The notes below the pieces were generated by a model that searched no databases, had not been told where the DNA came from, and was given only the letters and a program-made list of their open reading frames with translations. Both the position numbers and the translations under genes were made by a program. This document shows positions 1 to 13,372 of a stretch of DNA of 64,000 nucleotides, piece by piece; position 1 is the stretch's first letter; each line of letters opens with the position of its first letter. This stretch comes from Sphingomonas adhaesiva (GTDB taxonomy: Bacteria > Pseudomonadota > Alphaproteobacteria > Sphingomonadales > Sphingomonadaceae), in the NCBI RefSeq assembly GCF_002374855.1, contig NZ_NWVC01000005.1, positions 62,001-126,000 of the forward strand, given 5' to 3'.

Positions 1-1
1 C

Positions 2-2044
2 GGGCCGGCGGGGATGGTGGTGTTCGTCCCCCCGTTCCGCGATCCGTTCAACTACAATTATTCGCCGATCGTGATGAACGAATTGCAGGAGGTCGGCGCG
101 GCGATGCACAGCCGGCTGGTCGCCGAGGAGAAAGCGGGATCGGGCGCCAGGTCCGCCGCACCCTATTCGACGTGGCACAACGGCATGGTGCGGTCGGTCG
201 CCTATTTTCACAATTCGATCGGGCTGCTGACCGAGATCATCGGCGGGCCGACGCCGGAGAAGATCCCGCTGATCCCGCAGACGCAGCTGGCGCGCAACGA
301 CGAGACGCTGCCGATCGGCCCGGGCGATTGGCACCTGAAGGACAGCCTGGAATATCAGTGGACGCTGAACCGCGCGGTCATGGATTATGCTGCGCGCAAC
401 CGCGAACGGTTGCTGATGAACATCTGGCGGATGGGCCATGCCGCGATCGAGAAGGGCAGCCAGGACAGCTGGACGATCACCCCGCGCCGCGTCGATGCGG
501 TGATGGAGGCGGCCAAGGGCAAGACCGCGCCGGGCGGCGAAACCTATTTCCGCGGGCCGCCTGCGGTCGACCCGGCGCTGTACCGCTCGGTGCTGAACGA
601 TCCGGCGATGCGCGACGCGCGCGGCTATATCCTGCCGCCCGCGCAGCAGCGCGACCTGCCGACGACGATCGCGTTCCTCAATGCGCTGCTGAAGAACGGC
701 GTCGACGTGGAGCGCGCCGCCGCGCCGTTCACCGCGGGGGGCAAGCGCTATCCGGCGGGCAGCTATGTCGTGCGCACCGCGCAGGCCTATCGCCCGCACG
801 TCCTCGACATGTTCGAGCCGCAGGATCACCCGCACGACGCGGAGTATCCGGGCGGCCCGCCCAAGGCGCCGTACGACATCACCGGCTATACGCTGGCCTA
901 TCAGATGGGGGTGCAGTTCGACCGCGTCGTCGATGGGTTCGACGGGCGGTTCGAGAAGGTGACCGAGGAGCTGCTGGCGCCGCCCGCGGGCCGCGTGATC
1001 GGCAGCGGCAAGGCCGGGTGGCTGATCGGGCATGAGGCGAACAACGGCTTCATCCTGACCAACCGGCTGCTGAAGGCCGGGGTGCCCGTCCACTGGGTGC
1101 CGGGCGAGAGCAAGGTCGCCGGGCGGACGCTGGCGGCGGGTGCGCTGTGGGTGCCGGCATCGCCGGCGGCGCAGGGCGTGATCGCGCAGTCCGCGCCGCT
1201 GGGGGTCGATGCCTATGCGATGGCGCGCGCACCGGCGGGCACGACGTGGAAGCTGAAGCCGGTGAAGATTGGGCTGGTCGACCGTTACGGCGGGGTGATG
1301 CCCGCCGGCTGGACCCGCTGGTTGCTGGAACAATACGAATTCCCGTTCGAGGTCGTCTATCCGGGGCAGCTCGACGCCGGGAACATCAAGGCGAAATATG
1401 ACGTGCTGCTGTTCGCCGACGGCACGGTGCCGGTGGCGCGCGGCGGCGCCTATCCGGGCGGCTATCGCACCACGTTGCCCAAGGCGGAGGACATTCCGGC
1501 CGAATATCGCGGCTGGCTGGGCGAGGTGACGCAGGACAAGACCTTGCCGGCGGTGCGCGACTTCGCGAGCGCGGGCGGCACCGTCATCACGGTGGGCAGC
1601 GCCAATACGCTGGCGACGTGGCTGACGCCCACGATCCAGCCCGCCCTGGTGACGAAGAAGCCCGACGGCAGCGTCGCGGCGCTGCCGCACAAGGATTTCT
1701 ACATCCCCGGATCGCTGATCCGCGCCAGCGTCGATCCGCGCCAGCCGCTCGCTTACGGCATGACGCCGACGGTCGACATGTTCTTCGACGAAAGCCAGCC
1801 GTTCGTCGCCGCCCCCGACCTGCGCCGGATCGCGTGGTTCGAGGGCGCCGCGCCGCTGCGCAGCGGCTGGGCCGTGGGGCAGGAGAAACTGAACGGCACC
1901 GTGGCGGTCGCGGAAACCGACCTGGGGCGGGGCAAGCTGTTTGCGATGGGGCCGGAGGTCACCCAGCGCGCGCAGCCCTATGCGACGTTCAAGCTGCTGT
2001 TCAACGGCATCCTCTACGGCCCGGCGGCCGCCGCCGCCCGGTAG
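2..2044 (+). CDS. M14-family zinc carboxypeptidase, C-terminal part (5' end outside window)
   Basis: The reading frame is open from the window edge, so the N-terminus is missing and no start can be assigned. About 680 residues are visible. The beginning resembles the second half of an M14 carboxypeptidase domain; LLTEIIG near residue 83 of the visible part matches the region holding the catalytic glutamate of that family. The zinc ligands at the front of the domain would lie upstream of the window. A long C-terminal extension follows, as in secreted M14 proteins of sphingomonads and xanthomonads. It probably acts on peptides in the periplasm, but no signal peptide can be checked. The family call is fairly safe; the substrate is unknown. 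The gene ends 6 bases before the end of the convergent carrier gene. Confidence 0.75.
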   Translation, partial: GPAGMVVFVPPFRDPFNYNYSPIVMNELQEVGAAMHSRLVAEEKAGSGARSAAPYSTWHNGMVRSVAYFHNSIGLLTEIIGGPTPEKIPLIPQTQLARNDETLPIGPGDWHLKDSLEYQWTLNRAVMDYAARNRERLLMNIWRMGHAAIEKGSQDSWTITPRRVDAVMEAAKGKTAPGGETYFRGPPAVDPALYRSVLNDPAMRDARGYILPPAQQRDLPTTIAFLNALLKNGVDVERAAAPFTAGGKRYPAGSYVVRTAQAYRPHVLDMFEPQDHPHDAEYPGGPPKAPYDITGYTLAYQMGVQFDRVVDGFDGRFEKVTEELLAPPAGRVIGSGKAGWLIGHEANNGFILTNRLLKAGVPVHWVPGESKVAGRTLAAGALWVPASPAAQGVIAQSAPLGVDAYAMARAPAGTTWKLKPVKIGLVDRYGGVMPAGWTRWLLEQYEFPFEVVYPGQLDAGNIKAKYDVLLFADGTVPVARGGAYPGGYRTTLPKAEDIPAEYRGWLGEVTQDKTLPAVRDFASAGGTVITVGSANTLATWLTPTIQPALVTKKPDGSVAALPHKDFYIPGSLIRASVDPRQPLAYGMTPTVDMFFDESQPFVAAPDLRRIAWFEGAAPLRSGWAVGQEKLNGTVAVAETDLGRGKLFAMGPEVTQRAQPYATFKLLFNGILYGPAAAAAR

Positions 2045-2050
2045 GACGGG

Positions 2051-3034
2051 TCACGCCACGTCGGCGGGCGCCGCGGCGCCCAGCCGGCGGGCGATGACGG
2101 CGCAGGCGATCAACTGGATCTGGTGGAACAGCATCACCGGCAGGATCGCCAGCCCGACCTGCGCGGCGGGGAACAGTACGCCGGCCATCGGCACGCCCGC
2201 TGCCAGGCTTTTCTTCGATCCGCAGAACAGCAGCACGATCGCGTCGCCGCGCGGCAGCCGCAGCGCCTTTGCCGCATACCAGGTGACCGCCAGCACCACC
2301 GCCAGCAGCGCGGCGCACAGCGCCAGCAGCATCGCCAGATCGCCGCCGGTCACCCGCCGCCACAGCCCGTCCGCCACCGCCGCGCCGAACGCGGTATAGA
2401 CGACCAGCAGGATCGACCCGCGATCCACGGTCGTCACCAGCGCCTTGCGCCGTGCGATCCACGCGCCGACCAGCGGGCGCATCAGATGCCCGGCGACGAA
2501 CGGCGCGAGCAGTTGCAGGACGATCCCCTCCGCCTGCGCCAGCGAGACGTGCGCCTGACCGCCGCCCGCCATCCCCCGCATCGTCAGCGCCACCAGCGCG
2601 GGGGTGAGGACGATCCCGGCAAGGTTCGAAAAGGACGCGCTGCACACCGCCGCGGCGACATTGCCGCGCGCGATCGAGGTGAAGGCGATCGACGACTGGA
2701 CCGTCGAGGGCAGCAGTGTCAGGAACAGGAACCCGCCCGCCAGCGTCGGCGTCAGCAGCGGCAGGTGCGCGACCGCGATCCCCAGCAGCGGGAACAGCGC
2801 GAAGGTGGTGGCGAACACCGCCAGATGCAGCCGCCAGTTGCGCAGCCCCTGCACGATCGCGTCGCGCGACAGCCGCGCGCCGTGCAGGAAGAACAGCAGC
2901 ACGATCCCCGCATCCGCCGCCCATCCGAACCATGTCGCCGCGCGCCCGACCGGCGGCAGCAGCGAGGCGAGGAGGACGGTGCCGAGCAGCATCAGCACGA
3001 ACGGCTCGAACACGGCGAGGATGCGGCGCACCAT
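2051..3034 (-). CDS. Bile acid:sodium symporter-like carrier (SBF-like, YfeH type)
   Basis: This 327-residue protein is hydrophobic nearly throughout, with nine or ten predicted membrane segments beginning at about residue 9. It carries the GSKKSLAAGVPMA stretch near residue 270 that marks the SBF-like (PF13593) branch of the BASS superfamily. Family members are inner-membrane sodium-coupled carriers of organic anions, but the substrate of this branch is not established. The start at the ATG is the only one that includes the first membrane helix. It converges with the M14 peptidase and diverges from D-lactate dehydrogenase across about 130 bases, which must hold both promoters. A link to lactate is possible from position only. 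Confidence 0.8.
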   Translation of the reverse strand: MVRRILAVFEPFVLMLLGTVLLASLLPPVGRAATWFGWAADAGIVLLFFLHGARLSRDAIVQGLRNWRLHLAVFATTFALFPLLGIAVAHLPLLTPTLAGGFLFLTLLPSTVQSSIAFTSIARGNVAAAVCSASFSNLAGIVLTPALVALTMRGMAGGGQAHVSLAQAEGIVLQLLAPFVAGHLMRPLVGAWIARRKALVTTVDRGSILLVVYTAFGAAVADGLWRRVTGGDLAMLLALCAALLAVVLAVTWYAAKALRLPRGDAIVLLFCGSKKSLAAGVPMAGVLFPAAQVGLAILPVMLFHQIQLIACAVIARRLGAAAPADVA

Positions 3035-3165
3035 CAGCGCCGCCGGGACTGGGCGATGGTCATGTCCGCCGCTGTAGGGATGCGGGCGCCGAATGTCTTG
3101 CGGTTATACCGCGCGCCGCGCCCGCGCCCTTGAAGCCGGGCGGGGGCGGCGCCACAAGGACGCGC

Positions 3166-4845
3166 ATGACCCGACCATCGCCGGACACCCCCGCGCTGCT
3201 GACGCGCCTGCGCGCGATCGTCGGGCGCCGGCACCTGTTGACCGGCGAGCGGGCGACCGCGCGGTTCCGCCACGGCTATCGCACTGGCGCGGGCGCGGCG
3301 GTGGCGGTGGTGCGGCCGGGCAGCCTGGTCGAACTGTGGCATGTCGCGCAGGCGTGCGTCGCCGCCGACGTGTCGATCATCATGCAGGCCGCCAATACCG
3401 GGCTGACCGGCGGGTCGACCCCCGATGGCGACGATTATCCCGGCGGGGTGGTGATCGTCGCGACGATGCGGATCGCGGGACTGCACCTGATCCGCGACGC
3501 GCGCCAGGTGGTGTGCCTGCCGGGCACGACGCTGGACGCGCTCGAAAAGGCGCTGGCGCCGCTGGGGCGCGAACCGCACAGCGTGATCGGATCGTCATGC
3601 TTCGGCGCGTCGGTGATCGGGGGCGTGTGCAACAATTCGGGCGGATCGCTGGTGCGGCGCGGCCCGGCCTATACCGAACTGGCGCTGTACGGACAGGTCG
3701 GGGCGGACGGGGTACTGCGGCTGGTCAACCGGTTGGGCATCGCGCTGGGCGATGCGCCGGAAGAGGTGCTGGCGCGGGTCGAGCGCGGGGACTTTTCCGA
3801 TGCACAGGTGAAGGCGTGCGACGCGGCGCGCGCGCACGACCATGATTATGCGCAGCACGTCCGCGCGATCGACGCCGACACCCCGGCGCGCTTCAACGCC
3901 GACCCGCGGCGGCTGCGCGAGGCGGCGGGGAGCGCGGGCAAGCTGATCGTGTTCGCGGTGCGGCTGGATACCTTCCCGGTCGAGCGCGACACCGCTACCT
4001 TCTACATCGGCACCGGCGACCCGATGGCGCTGACCGGGCTGCGCCGCGCGATCCTGTCGCGCCCCGAACTGCTGCCGATCGCGGGCGAATACATGCACCG
4101 CACCGCGTTCGACATCGCCGACCATTATGGGCGGGACATGTTCGCGGTGATCGAGCGGCTGGGCACCGCGCGGCTTCCTGCGCTGTGGGCCGCGAAGGGC
4201 CGCATCGACGCGCTGTGGCCGGGTGCGAGCGACCGGTGGATGCAGCGCGCCGGGCGGTGGCTGCGCGATCACCTGCCGGCGCGGATGCGCGCGTTCCGCG
4301 ACCGTTATCCGCATCACCTGATCCTGAAGATGCCGGGCGATGCCGCGGCGGCGACCCGCGCGCTGCTGGACGACACGATCGGCGCCGACGGCTGGTTCGA
4401 GTGCGACGCGGTCGAGGCGAAGAAGGCGTTCCTCCACCGCTTCGTCGCGGCGGGGGCGGCGGTGCGGTACCGCGCGGTGCATCGCGACACCGTGGAGGAT
4501 ATCGTCGCGCTGGACGTCGCGCTGCCGCGCAACGCGCGCGACTGGACCGAGACGCTGCCGGGCGACTTGGCGGGCGAGGTGATCCACACCCTCTATTACG
4601 GGCATTTCTTCTGCCACGTGTTCCATCAGGATTATATCGTCCGGCGCGGCACCGATCCGGTCGCGTTCGAACACCGGCTGTGGCGGTTGCTGGACGCACG
4701 CGGGGCGGAATATCCCGCCGAGCACAATGTCGGGCATCTGTACCGCGCCAAGCCGGCGCTGGCGGACTTCTACCGCGCGCTCGATCCGCGCAATCAGCTG
4801 AACCCCGGGGTCGGGCAGCTGCCGCGCGGGCGCGACTGGCGCTGA
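3166..4845 (+). CDS. dld: D-lactate dehydrogenase, quinone-dependent (FAD)
   Basis: The 559-residue protein has the length and motif order of E. coli Dld (571 residues), a peripheral membrane flavoenzyme that oxidises D-lactate to pyruvate and passes electrons to quinone. The FAD-binding part contains [11 protein letters not shown] near residue 73 and [20 protein letters not shown] near residue 143, both highly diagnostic for Dld rather than for glycolate or cytochrome-type lactate oxidases. The C-terminal membrane-binding region is present, with [11 protein letters not shown] near the end. The frame is open far upstream, but the ATG at 3166 is preceded by AAGGA five bases away and begins the family-like N-terminus. 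Confidence 0.93.
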   Translation: MTRPSPDTPALLTRLRAIVGRRHLLTGERATARFRHGYRTGAGAAVAVVRPGSLVELWHVAQACVAADVSIIMQAANTGLTGGSTPDGDDYPGGVVIVATMRIAGLHLIRDARQVVCLPGTTLDALEKALAPLGREPHSVIGSSCFGASVIGGVCNNSGGSLVRRGPAYTELALYGQVGADGVLRLVNRLGIALGDAPEEVLARVERGDFSDAQVKACDAARAHDHDYAQHVRAIDADTPARFNADPRRLREAAGSAGKLIVFAVRLDTFPVERDTATFYIGTGDPMALTGLRRAILSRPELLPIAGEYMHRTAFDIADHYGRDMFAVIERLGTARLPALWAAKGRIDALWPGASDRWMQRAGRWLRDHLPARMRAFRDRYPHHLILKMPGDAAAATRALLDDTIGADGWFECDAVEAKKAFLHRFVAAGAAVRYRAVHRDTVEDIVALDVALPRNARDWTETLPGDLAGEVIHTLYYGHFFCHVFHQDYIVRRGTDPVAFEHRLWRLLDARGAEYPAEHNVGHLYRAKPALADFYRALDPRNQLNPGVGQLPRGRDWR

Positions 4846-4906
4846 GCGGCGTTGGGTGGCGGGGCGGGGCTTCCTATATCGCCCCCGACGCATGATCCCG
4901 GAGACG

Positions 4907-5353
4907 ATGATGACCGACTATCGCAAGACCGACGAGGCGCTGGCGCGGCTGACCCCTGAGCAATTTTACGTTACGCAGCAAAGCGGGACCGAGCGGCCCG
5001 GCACCGGCGAGTATCTCCACAACCATGCCGTCGGTATCTATGTCGACGTGGTGTCGGGCGAACCCCTGTTCGCATCCGCCGACAAATATGAATCGCATTG
5101 CGGCTGGCCGAGCTTCACCAAGCCGATCGAGCCGGCCAACGTCAACGAACTGTCCGACCGCAGCCACGGCATGGTGCGCACCGAGGTGCGATCCGCGCAT
5201 GGCGACAGCCATCTGGGTCATGTATTCGAGGACGGGCCGCGCGACCGCGGCGGCCTGCGCTATTGCATCAATTCCGCCGCGCTGCGCTTCGTCCCCAAGG
5301 AGGAGATGGAGGCCGCTGGCTATGGCGTCTATCTGGATCAGGTAGAGGGCTGA
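4907..5353 (+). CDS. msrB: Peptide-methionine (R)-S-oxide reductase MsrB, zinc-less form
   Basis: The protein of about 148 residues is a full-length MsrB, which reduces the R form of methionine sulfoxide in proteins using thioredoxin. The catalytic cysteine lies in [11 protein letters not shown] near residue 119 and the resolving cysteine in ESHCGWPSF near residue 64. The two CxxC zinc pairs of many MsrB proteins are absent: the first pair is replaced around [10 protein letters not shown]. Zinc-less members are known and active. The start is chosen at the ATG at 4907 (another follows at 4910) because GGAG lies five bases upstream; an ATG at 4892 is less well served. The 3' end overlaps the convergent DUF2891 gene by 16 bases. 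Confidence 0.92.
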   Translation: MMTDYRKTDEALARLTPEQFYVTQQSGTERPGTGEYLHNHAVGIYVDVVSGEPLFASADKYESHCGWPSFTKPIEPANVNELSDRSHGMVRTEVRSAHGDSHLGHVFEDGPRDRGGLRYCINSAALRFVPKEEMEAAGYGVYLDQVEG

Positions 5354-6339
5354 TCGAGCGCGAGCAGCGCGAAGGTCGCCAGCCAGTGTTCGCCCATATA
5401 GTCGTCGCCGAGATGCGGCAGGCTGGCGGCGAGATGGTCGGCGGCCGTCGCGGCGGCGCGCGCCGCGACCGGATGCGCCGGGCCGAGCGCGGCGGCGATC
5501 GTGCGCCAGCACCACGCGCGGCTGAGGTTCAGCCCGTCGAGGTGCGCGATCTTCCCGTCCGATCGGTCCGAGACGATCGCTGGGGTGAACAGCGTCGCCG
5601 GTTCCCCCGCGGCGACGCGCGGCAGGAAGGCATCGAACCAGTCGCGAAAGGCGGCGGCGTCGAGCACGCGGCTCATCACCAGCGCCTCGCACAGCGCGGG
5701 TGACAGGAATTCGTCGCCGCCCGGTTCCCATGCCTGGCAATCGCGGTCGTTCGCGAACCAGCCGGTGACGGCATCGGCGATGGCCACGCGCAGCACCGGA
5801 TCGTGGCGTCTTGCCCAGTCCCACGCCAGCGTCAGCGCGAAGCCGGTGTTGAAATGCGTGCCGACCCGCAACGGATAGGTCAGCCGCGGCAGGAACGCGC
5901 AGAACCGCGCCGCGATCAGCCGCGCCAGCGGCTCCAGCGCGGCGGCCCAGGGGGCGTCGTGGCGGCTCGCCTCGTCATGCAGCGCCAGCGCCCATGCCCA
6001 GCCATAGGGGCGTTCGAACCCCGCCGCGCCGGGGCGTTCGAAATAGGCGATCTCGCCCGCGATCCCCTCAGCCGTCAGTACCGCGTCGGCGCGGGCGCGG
6101 ATCGCGGGCGCGGCGTCCATGTCGGGGAAGCGGCGCGCGAGGCGCAGCAGCTGCCACCAGCCGTGGACGCAGCTGTGCCAGTCGAGGCTGCCGTAGAACA
6201 CCGGGTGGAGCACCGACGGTGGCTGCGCATCCTGCGGCCCGTTCAGGACATGCAGCAGCACGTTGGGATATTCGCGGCCGACATGCCCCAGCGTCAGCGT
6301 CGCGAACCGCTGCGCCATCGCGCGATCGAGCGTCGTCAT
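5338..6339 (-). CDS. DUF2891 family protein
   Basis: The 333-residue soluble protein matches the DUF2891 family (PF11199), recognised by the region [18 protein letters not shown] near residue 50 and by [13 protein letters not shown] further on. The histidine- and tryptophan-rich segments suggest an alpha/alpha-barrel enzyme fold, but no reaction is established. No signal peptide is visible, so it is probably cytoplasmic. It is the last gene of the four-gene oxoprolinase operon; its ATG overlaps the stop of the DUF979 gene by four bases, which implies translational coupling. That context suggests a role in handling pyroglutamate or pyroglutamyl compounds. This is an inference from neighbours only. 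Confidence 0.85.
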   Translation of the reverse strand: MTTLDRAMAQRFATLTLGHVGREYPNVLLHVLNGPQDAQPPSVLHPVFYGSLDWHSCVHGWWQLLRLARRFPDMDAAPAIRARADAVLTAEGIAGEIAYFERPGAAGFERPYGWAWALALHDEASRHDAPWAAALEPLARLIAARFCAFLPRLTYPLRVGTHFNTGFALTLAWDWARRHDPVLRVAIADAVTGWFANDRDCQAWEPGGDEFLSPALCEALVMSRVLDAAAFRDWFDAFLPRVAAGEPATLFTPAIVSDRSDGKIAHLDGLNLSRAWCWRTIAAALGPAHPVAARAAATAADHLAASLPHLGDDYMGEHWLATFALLALDQPST

Positions 6340-7241
6340 GCGACCATCGCATAGAGGAGCGCGGCGTTGAACGCGAGCAGCGGGATCGCGGTGGGCAGCT
6401 GCGCGCGGATCACGCCATAGCGGTCCTTCAGGTCGAGCAGCGCGGCGGGCATCAGGTTGAAGTTCGCCGCCATCGGCGTCATCAGCGTGCCGCAGAAACC
6501 CGCCAGCATCCCCACCGCCGCGACCACCGCCGGATCGCCGCCCGCGCCGCGGATCAGCAACGGCACGCCGACCGCCGCGGCCATCACCGGAAAGGCGGCG
6601 AAGGCATTGCCCATCACGATCGTGAACGCGGCCATCCCCAGCGCATAGGCCAGCACCGCGCCCGGCACGTTGCCCGCGGGCACGACCGCGCCGATCAGGT
6701 CGCCGACTACCGTGCCGACCCCGGCCAGCGCGAACACCGCGCCCAGGCTGGCCAGCATCTGCGGCATCACCGCCACCCAGCCGATATCGTCGGCCAGTCG
6801 CCGCCCGGCGACGAACGGTTCGGCCGGGCGCGCGCCCAGCAGGGCGAAGCACAGCGCCAGCGCGATCAGCGTGCCGCACGTCACCGCCACCAATGTCGCC
6901 TGTTTGGGGTCGATCAGCCCCGGCAGCTGCTTGAACAGCAACGTGCCCGCCAGCGCGGCGGCGGGGATCACCAGCGCGGGGACGAACACGCGGGCGCCGT
7001 GGCGCGCCGCCGCGACGGGCGCGGCGTCTGCGCGGCGCATCCGGCCGGAGGCGGCGATCGCCACCAGCGCGAGCACCAGCACGCCGTTGGCGACATCGCC
7101 CAGCCGGTCCCCGATCAGGAAGGAGGCGGCGATCAGCGCGTAGAAGGCCGCGTTCGCCACCCGCCTCTCACACAGCGCCAGCACCGCGAAGATCGCGAAC
7201 ACCGCGCCGGCCATGCCATAGACCAGATTCAGCCCGATCAT
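6336..7241 (-). CDS. DUF979 family membrane protein (permease-like subunit)
   Basis: The 301-residue protein has about nine hydrophobic segments and ends with the family-typical region GMLAGFCGTLMTPMAANFN followed by a short LPTAIPLLAFN segment. It matches DUF979 (PF06166, COG3817). The family nearly always occurs beside DUF969, and the two are believed to form one inner-membrane transporter. Here the start ATG overlaps the DUF969 stop by four bases, and its own stop overlaps the DUF2891 start by four. The substrate is not proven. Because the operon begins with 5-oxoprolinase, 5-oxoproline or a pyroglutamyl peptide is the best guess. Confidence 0.87.
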   Translation of the reverse strand: MIGLNLVYGMAGAVFAIFAVLALCERRVANAAFYALIAASFLIGDRLGDVANGVLVLALVAIAASGRMRRADAAPVAAARHGARVFVPALVIPAAALAGTLLFKQLPGLIDPKQATLVAVTCGTLIALALCFALLGARPAEPFVAGRRLADDIGWVAVMPQMLASLGAVFALAGVGTVVGDLIGAVVPAGNVPGAVLAYALGMAAFTIVMGNAFAAFPVMAAAVGVPLLIRGAGGDPAVVAAVGMLAGFCGTLMTPMAANFNLMPAALLDLKDRYGVIRAQLPTAIPLLAFNAALLYAMVA

Positions 7242-7917
7242 GCCGCCGGCCCCGGCGGTTGCGTGTGCCGGGCCAGCCGCCGGTCGAGCCACAGCAGCCG
7301 CGCGCCGTGGATGGCGAAGGCGGCGATCGCGGTGGGGATCGCCCAGATCGACAGCTGGAACGGCTCCAGCACGATGCCATAGCCATCGAGCACGCCCTTC
7401 ATCAGCAGGATCGAGCCGATCGCGATGAAGATATCCTCTCCGAAGAACAGCCCGATATTGTCGGTGGCGGCGGCCATCGCCTTCACCTCTTCCGCCGCGG
7501 CGTCGCCGGTCGCCCCCTGCCGCTCCGCCGCGGCCTGCGCCATCGGGGCGACCAGCGGGCGGACGGTCTGCGCCGGTCCGGCGACCGAGGTGAGGCCGAG
7601 CGCCGCGGTCACTTGCCGGAACAGCAGATACCCCGCCAGCAGCCGCCCGGCGGTGGCGCCGTGAAGGCCAGCGACCAGCCCGCGCGCGCGTTCCTGAAGC
7701 CCGCGCCGTTCCAGCAGCCCGATGACCGGCAGCACCATGTAGATGGCGGTGACGTAGCGGGTTTCGTTGAACGCATGGCCGAAGGTGGCCAGGATGCGCA
7801 GCGGGTCCAGCCCCGCCGCCCAGCCGGTGACCGCGGCGGAGGCGACGATCACCAGCAGCGGGTGGAATCGCAGCAGGAACCCGCCCGCGATGACGGCGAT
7901 GCCGGCCAGCACCAGCA

Positions 7918-7918
<1 letters not shown>
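7238..7918 (-). CDS. DUF969 family membrane protein (permease-like subunit)
   Basis: This 226-residue membrane protein matches DUF969 (PF06149, COG3819), with AIYMVLPVIGLLERRGLQE near residue 50 and the conserved acidic loop TDNIGLFFGEDIFIAIGSI near residue 150. Five or six hydrophobic segments are visible. The start is set at the ATG at 7918, which shares one base with the TGA of the oxoprolinase gene (TGATG arrangement); a longer frame upstream is only the shadow of that gene. It is expected to work together with the adjacent DUF979 protein as a two-part carrier in the inner membrane. The conserved acidic loop may carry the coupling ion site, which is an inference. Confidence 0.87.
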
Positions 7919-11499
<3,581 letters not shown>

Positions 11500-11613
11500 C
11501 CGCGCTGCATGTCACCGATCGCCCGACATCGCCAGACCCCGGGGCCAGACCCGCTGCCAGTGGCCAGCCCGCCGATGGCGCGGTAAGGGCCGGGGACGAA
11601 GGAGGCATCGTCC

Positions 11614-12192
11614 ATGGCAAGGTTGCGCTATCGTCTGCTGGCCCCGGGGCTGATGCTGGGGCTGACGCTGGGGAGCGGCGCGGGCGCCCTGGCGGCGCCA
11701 GCGACGGTGGCGGGGTGGACCGTCGCCCCCGCCGAGGATGGCGCGGGCTGCTTCGTCACCCGCACGTTCGACCGCAGCGGCGACACCACGGTGCTGCTGG
11801 GGCTGGATCGCGGCGGCACCAACCGGTTGTCGGTGCTGAACGCCAACTGGTCGATCCGCGCGCGAGAGCGGGTGAAGCTGACGTTCCGGCTGTCGAAGGC
11901 GGCCTATCCGCGCCATGCCGCGATCGGCATCGCCGCCGATGGCAAGCAGGGCTTCGTGACCACGTTCGGCAAGGATTTCCCTGCGCAGTTCGCCGCGACC
12001 CGCACGCTGGACATCGCGCGCGGCGACGTGCCGGTGGAGCGGTTGGCGCTGGACGGCAGCGGCGCGGCGGTAGCGGCGTTGCGTCGCTGCGTCGCCGCGC
12101 TGGGCAGCGGGCGGGGGGCGGAACGCCCGCGCGACGGCGCGATTCCGCGCGATCCGTTTGCGGTGCCGGCGGGGCGCGAGTCGCGACGCTGA
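11614..12192 (+). CDS. Hypothetical secreted protein
   Basis: I do not recognise a family. The 192-residue product starts with MARLRYRLLAPG and a hydrophobic stretch ending ALA-AP near residue 28, a typical Sec signal peptide. The mature part is small, contains two cysteines (near residues 45 and 155) that could form a disulfide, and has a beta-rich pattern around WTVAPAEDGAGCFVTRTFDR. The ATG at 11614 is preceded by AAGGAGG eight bases upstream, an excellent ribosome site. It is divergent from the oxoprolinase operon and stands alone. Similar small periplasmic proteins are common in sphingomonads, with no known role. Confidence 0.75.
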   Translation: MARLRYRLLAPGLMLGLTLGSGAGALAAPATVAGWTVAPAEDGAGCFVTRTFDRSGDTTVLLGLDRGGTNRLSVLNANWSIRARERVKLTFRLSKAAYPRHAAIGIAADGKQGFVTTFGKDFPAQFAATRTLDIARGDVPVERLALDGSGAAVAALRRCVAALGSGRGAERPRDGAIPRDPFAVPAGRESRR

Positions 12193-12277
12193 CCCGCTAG
12201 CCGCCGCACGGTTGACCGGAGAAGATGCACGGGCGGTCAGAATCCGCATTGTTGCCCCGCCGCGGCTCGGCTTGGTT

Positions 12278-12296
12278 GTTACGACTGGTTAACCAT
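12278..12296 (+). promoter_or_regulatory. CtrA-type box upstream of the lipoprotein gene
   Basis: The sequence reads GTTA-N7-TTAACCAT. The TTAACCAT half matches the 8-base CtrA motif described for alphaproteobacteria, and the first half misses the TTAA consensus by one base. It ends 14 bases before the ATG of the lipoprotein gene. The same architecture recurs at 20319, 24007 and 63661. Confidence 0.5.
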
Positions 12297-12310
12297 TACG
12301 GAAAACAGTC

Positions 12311-12616
12311 ATGTATCGTACTGCGTCCAAGCTTGCCCCGATCGCCGTCCTGGCGGGGGCCGTCGCCCTCGGCGGCTGTGCCACCAAATCCTATGTCCGC
12401 GAACAGATCGCGCCGGTCAGCCAGCGGGTCGATTCGCTCGAAACGCGGCTTCAGGCGACCGACGCCACCGCCAAGTCCGCGCTGGCGGAGGCGCAGGCAG
12501 CATCGCAGCAGTCGCAGGGCAACGGGCAGCGGCTGGACCAGCTGAACGGCCGCGTCGACAGCGTGGAGCAGCGGTTGCAGGCGCAGGAATCGCGTCCGAA
12601 GCGTCCGCGCCACTGA
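12311..12616 (+). CDS. Small coiled-coil lipoprotein
   Basis: The 101-residue product has a lipoprotein signal with lipobox LGGC and the acylated cysteine near residue 23, followed by ATKSYVREQIAPVSQRVDSL. The mature part is almost entirely helical with heptad-like repeats (SQRVDSLETRLQATDATAK and GQRLDQLNGRVDSVEQRLQ), so it should form a coiled coil, as in Lpp-like or peptidoglycan-spacer proteins. It ends in a basic RPKRPRH tail. GGAAAA lies about eight bases before the ATG. It lies 13 bases ahead of an L,D-transpeptidase gene, which suggests co-transcription and a cell-wall role. No OmpA-type domain is present. Confidence 0.8.
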   Translation: MYRTASKLAPIAVLAGAVALGGCATKSYVREQIAPVSQRVDSLETRLQATDATAKSALAEAQAASQQSQGNGQRLDQLNGRVDSVEQRLQAQESRPKRPRH

Positions 12617-12629
12617 TCGCGGCGAACGG

Positions 12630-13367
12630 ATGATCCGGCATCGCACGATGCTCGGCGGGATGATGGCCGGGGCGGCATGGCTCGCCCCGGCCATCGTCAT
12701 GGGGGCGGCCGACGCCGCCCCGCGCCGCACGCCGGCGGCCAGAGTGCGGCCGGCCGCGAAGGCCAGCCCCGCGCCCGCGCCCGCCCCCACCATCCTGCCG
12801 TCCGAAGGCGCCGTACGGGTCGCCGAATGGATCGCGGCGGCGAAGGACAGTCACGGCCTGCCCTATGCCATCGTCGACAAGCCGGCAGCGGCGATCTTCC
12901 TGTTCGATGCCAAGGGACGCCAGCTGGCGGCCGAGCCGGTGCTGATCGGCATCGCGCCGGGTGACGATGCCACGCCCGGTGTCGGCGCCAAGACGCTGGC
13001 GCAGATCGGCCCGGCGGAAAAGACCACGCCCGCCGGCCGCTATCTGGCGCGGTTCGGGCTGGCGCTGGGACGCGAGCGGATCCTGTGGGTCGATTACGCC
13101 AATTCGGTCGCGATCCACCCGATCCCCGCCGATGCCGCACGATCGGAGCGGCGGCGCGAGCGGATGCTGTCGCCGACCCCCGACGACAATCGCATCACCT
13201 TCGGCTGCATCAACGTGCCGCGCGCCTTCTACACCGCGAAGCTGTCGCCCGCGTTCCGGCGCAAGGGCGGCTATGTCTATGTCATGCCCGACACCAGGCC
13301 GCTGGAGGCGGTGTTCCCCCGGCTGCGCGTGCAGGCGCTGGCGACGCCGCAGCCCGGCGGCGATTGA
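12630..13367 (+). CDS. L,D-transpeptidase (YkuD) family, secreted
   Basis: The 245-residue protein has an N-terminal signal-like segment (about residues 8-29) and a proline/alanine-rich linker to about residue 55. A YkuD-type domain follows, with the conserved histidine in SVAIHPIP near residue 170 and the catalytic cysteine in ITFGCINVPRAFY near residue 193. Such enzymes crosslink peptidoglycan stem peptides or attach lipoproteins to them, in the periplasm. The placement directly after a coiled-coil lipoprotein fits that role; attachment of that lipoprotein is an inference. The domain is on the short side and the last 40 residues are unlike classic Ldt proteins, so the exact substrate is open. 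Confidence 0.82.
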   Translation: MIRHRTMLGGMMAGAAWLAPAIVMGAADAAPRRTPAARVRPAAKASPAPAPAPTILPSEGAVRVAEWIAAAKDSHGLPYAIVDKPAAAIFLFDAKGRQLAAEPVLIGIAPGDDATPGVGAKTLAQIGPAEKTTPAGRYLARFGLALGRERILWVDYANSVAIHPIPADAARSERRRERMLSPTPDDNRITFGCINVPRAFYTAKLSPAFRRKGGYVYVMPDTRPLEAVFPRLRVQALATPQPGGD

Positions 13368-13372
13368 GCGCG

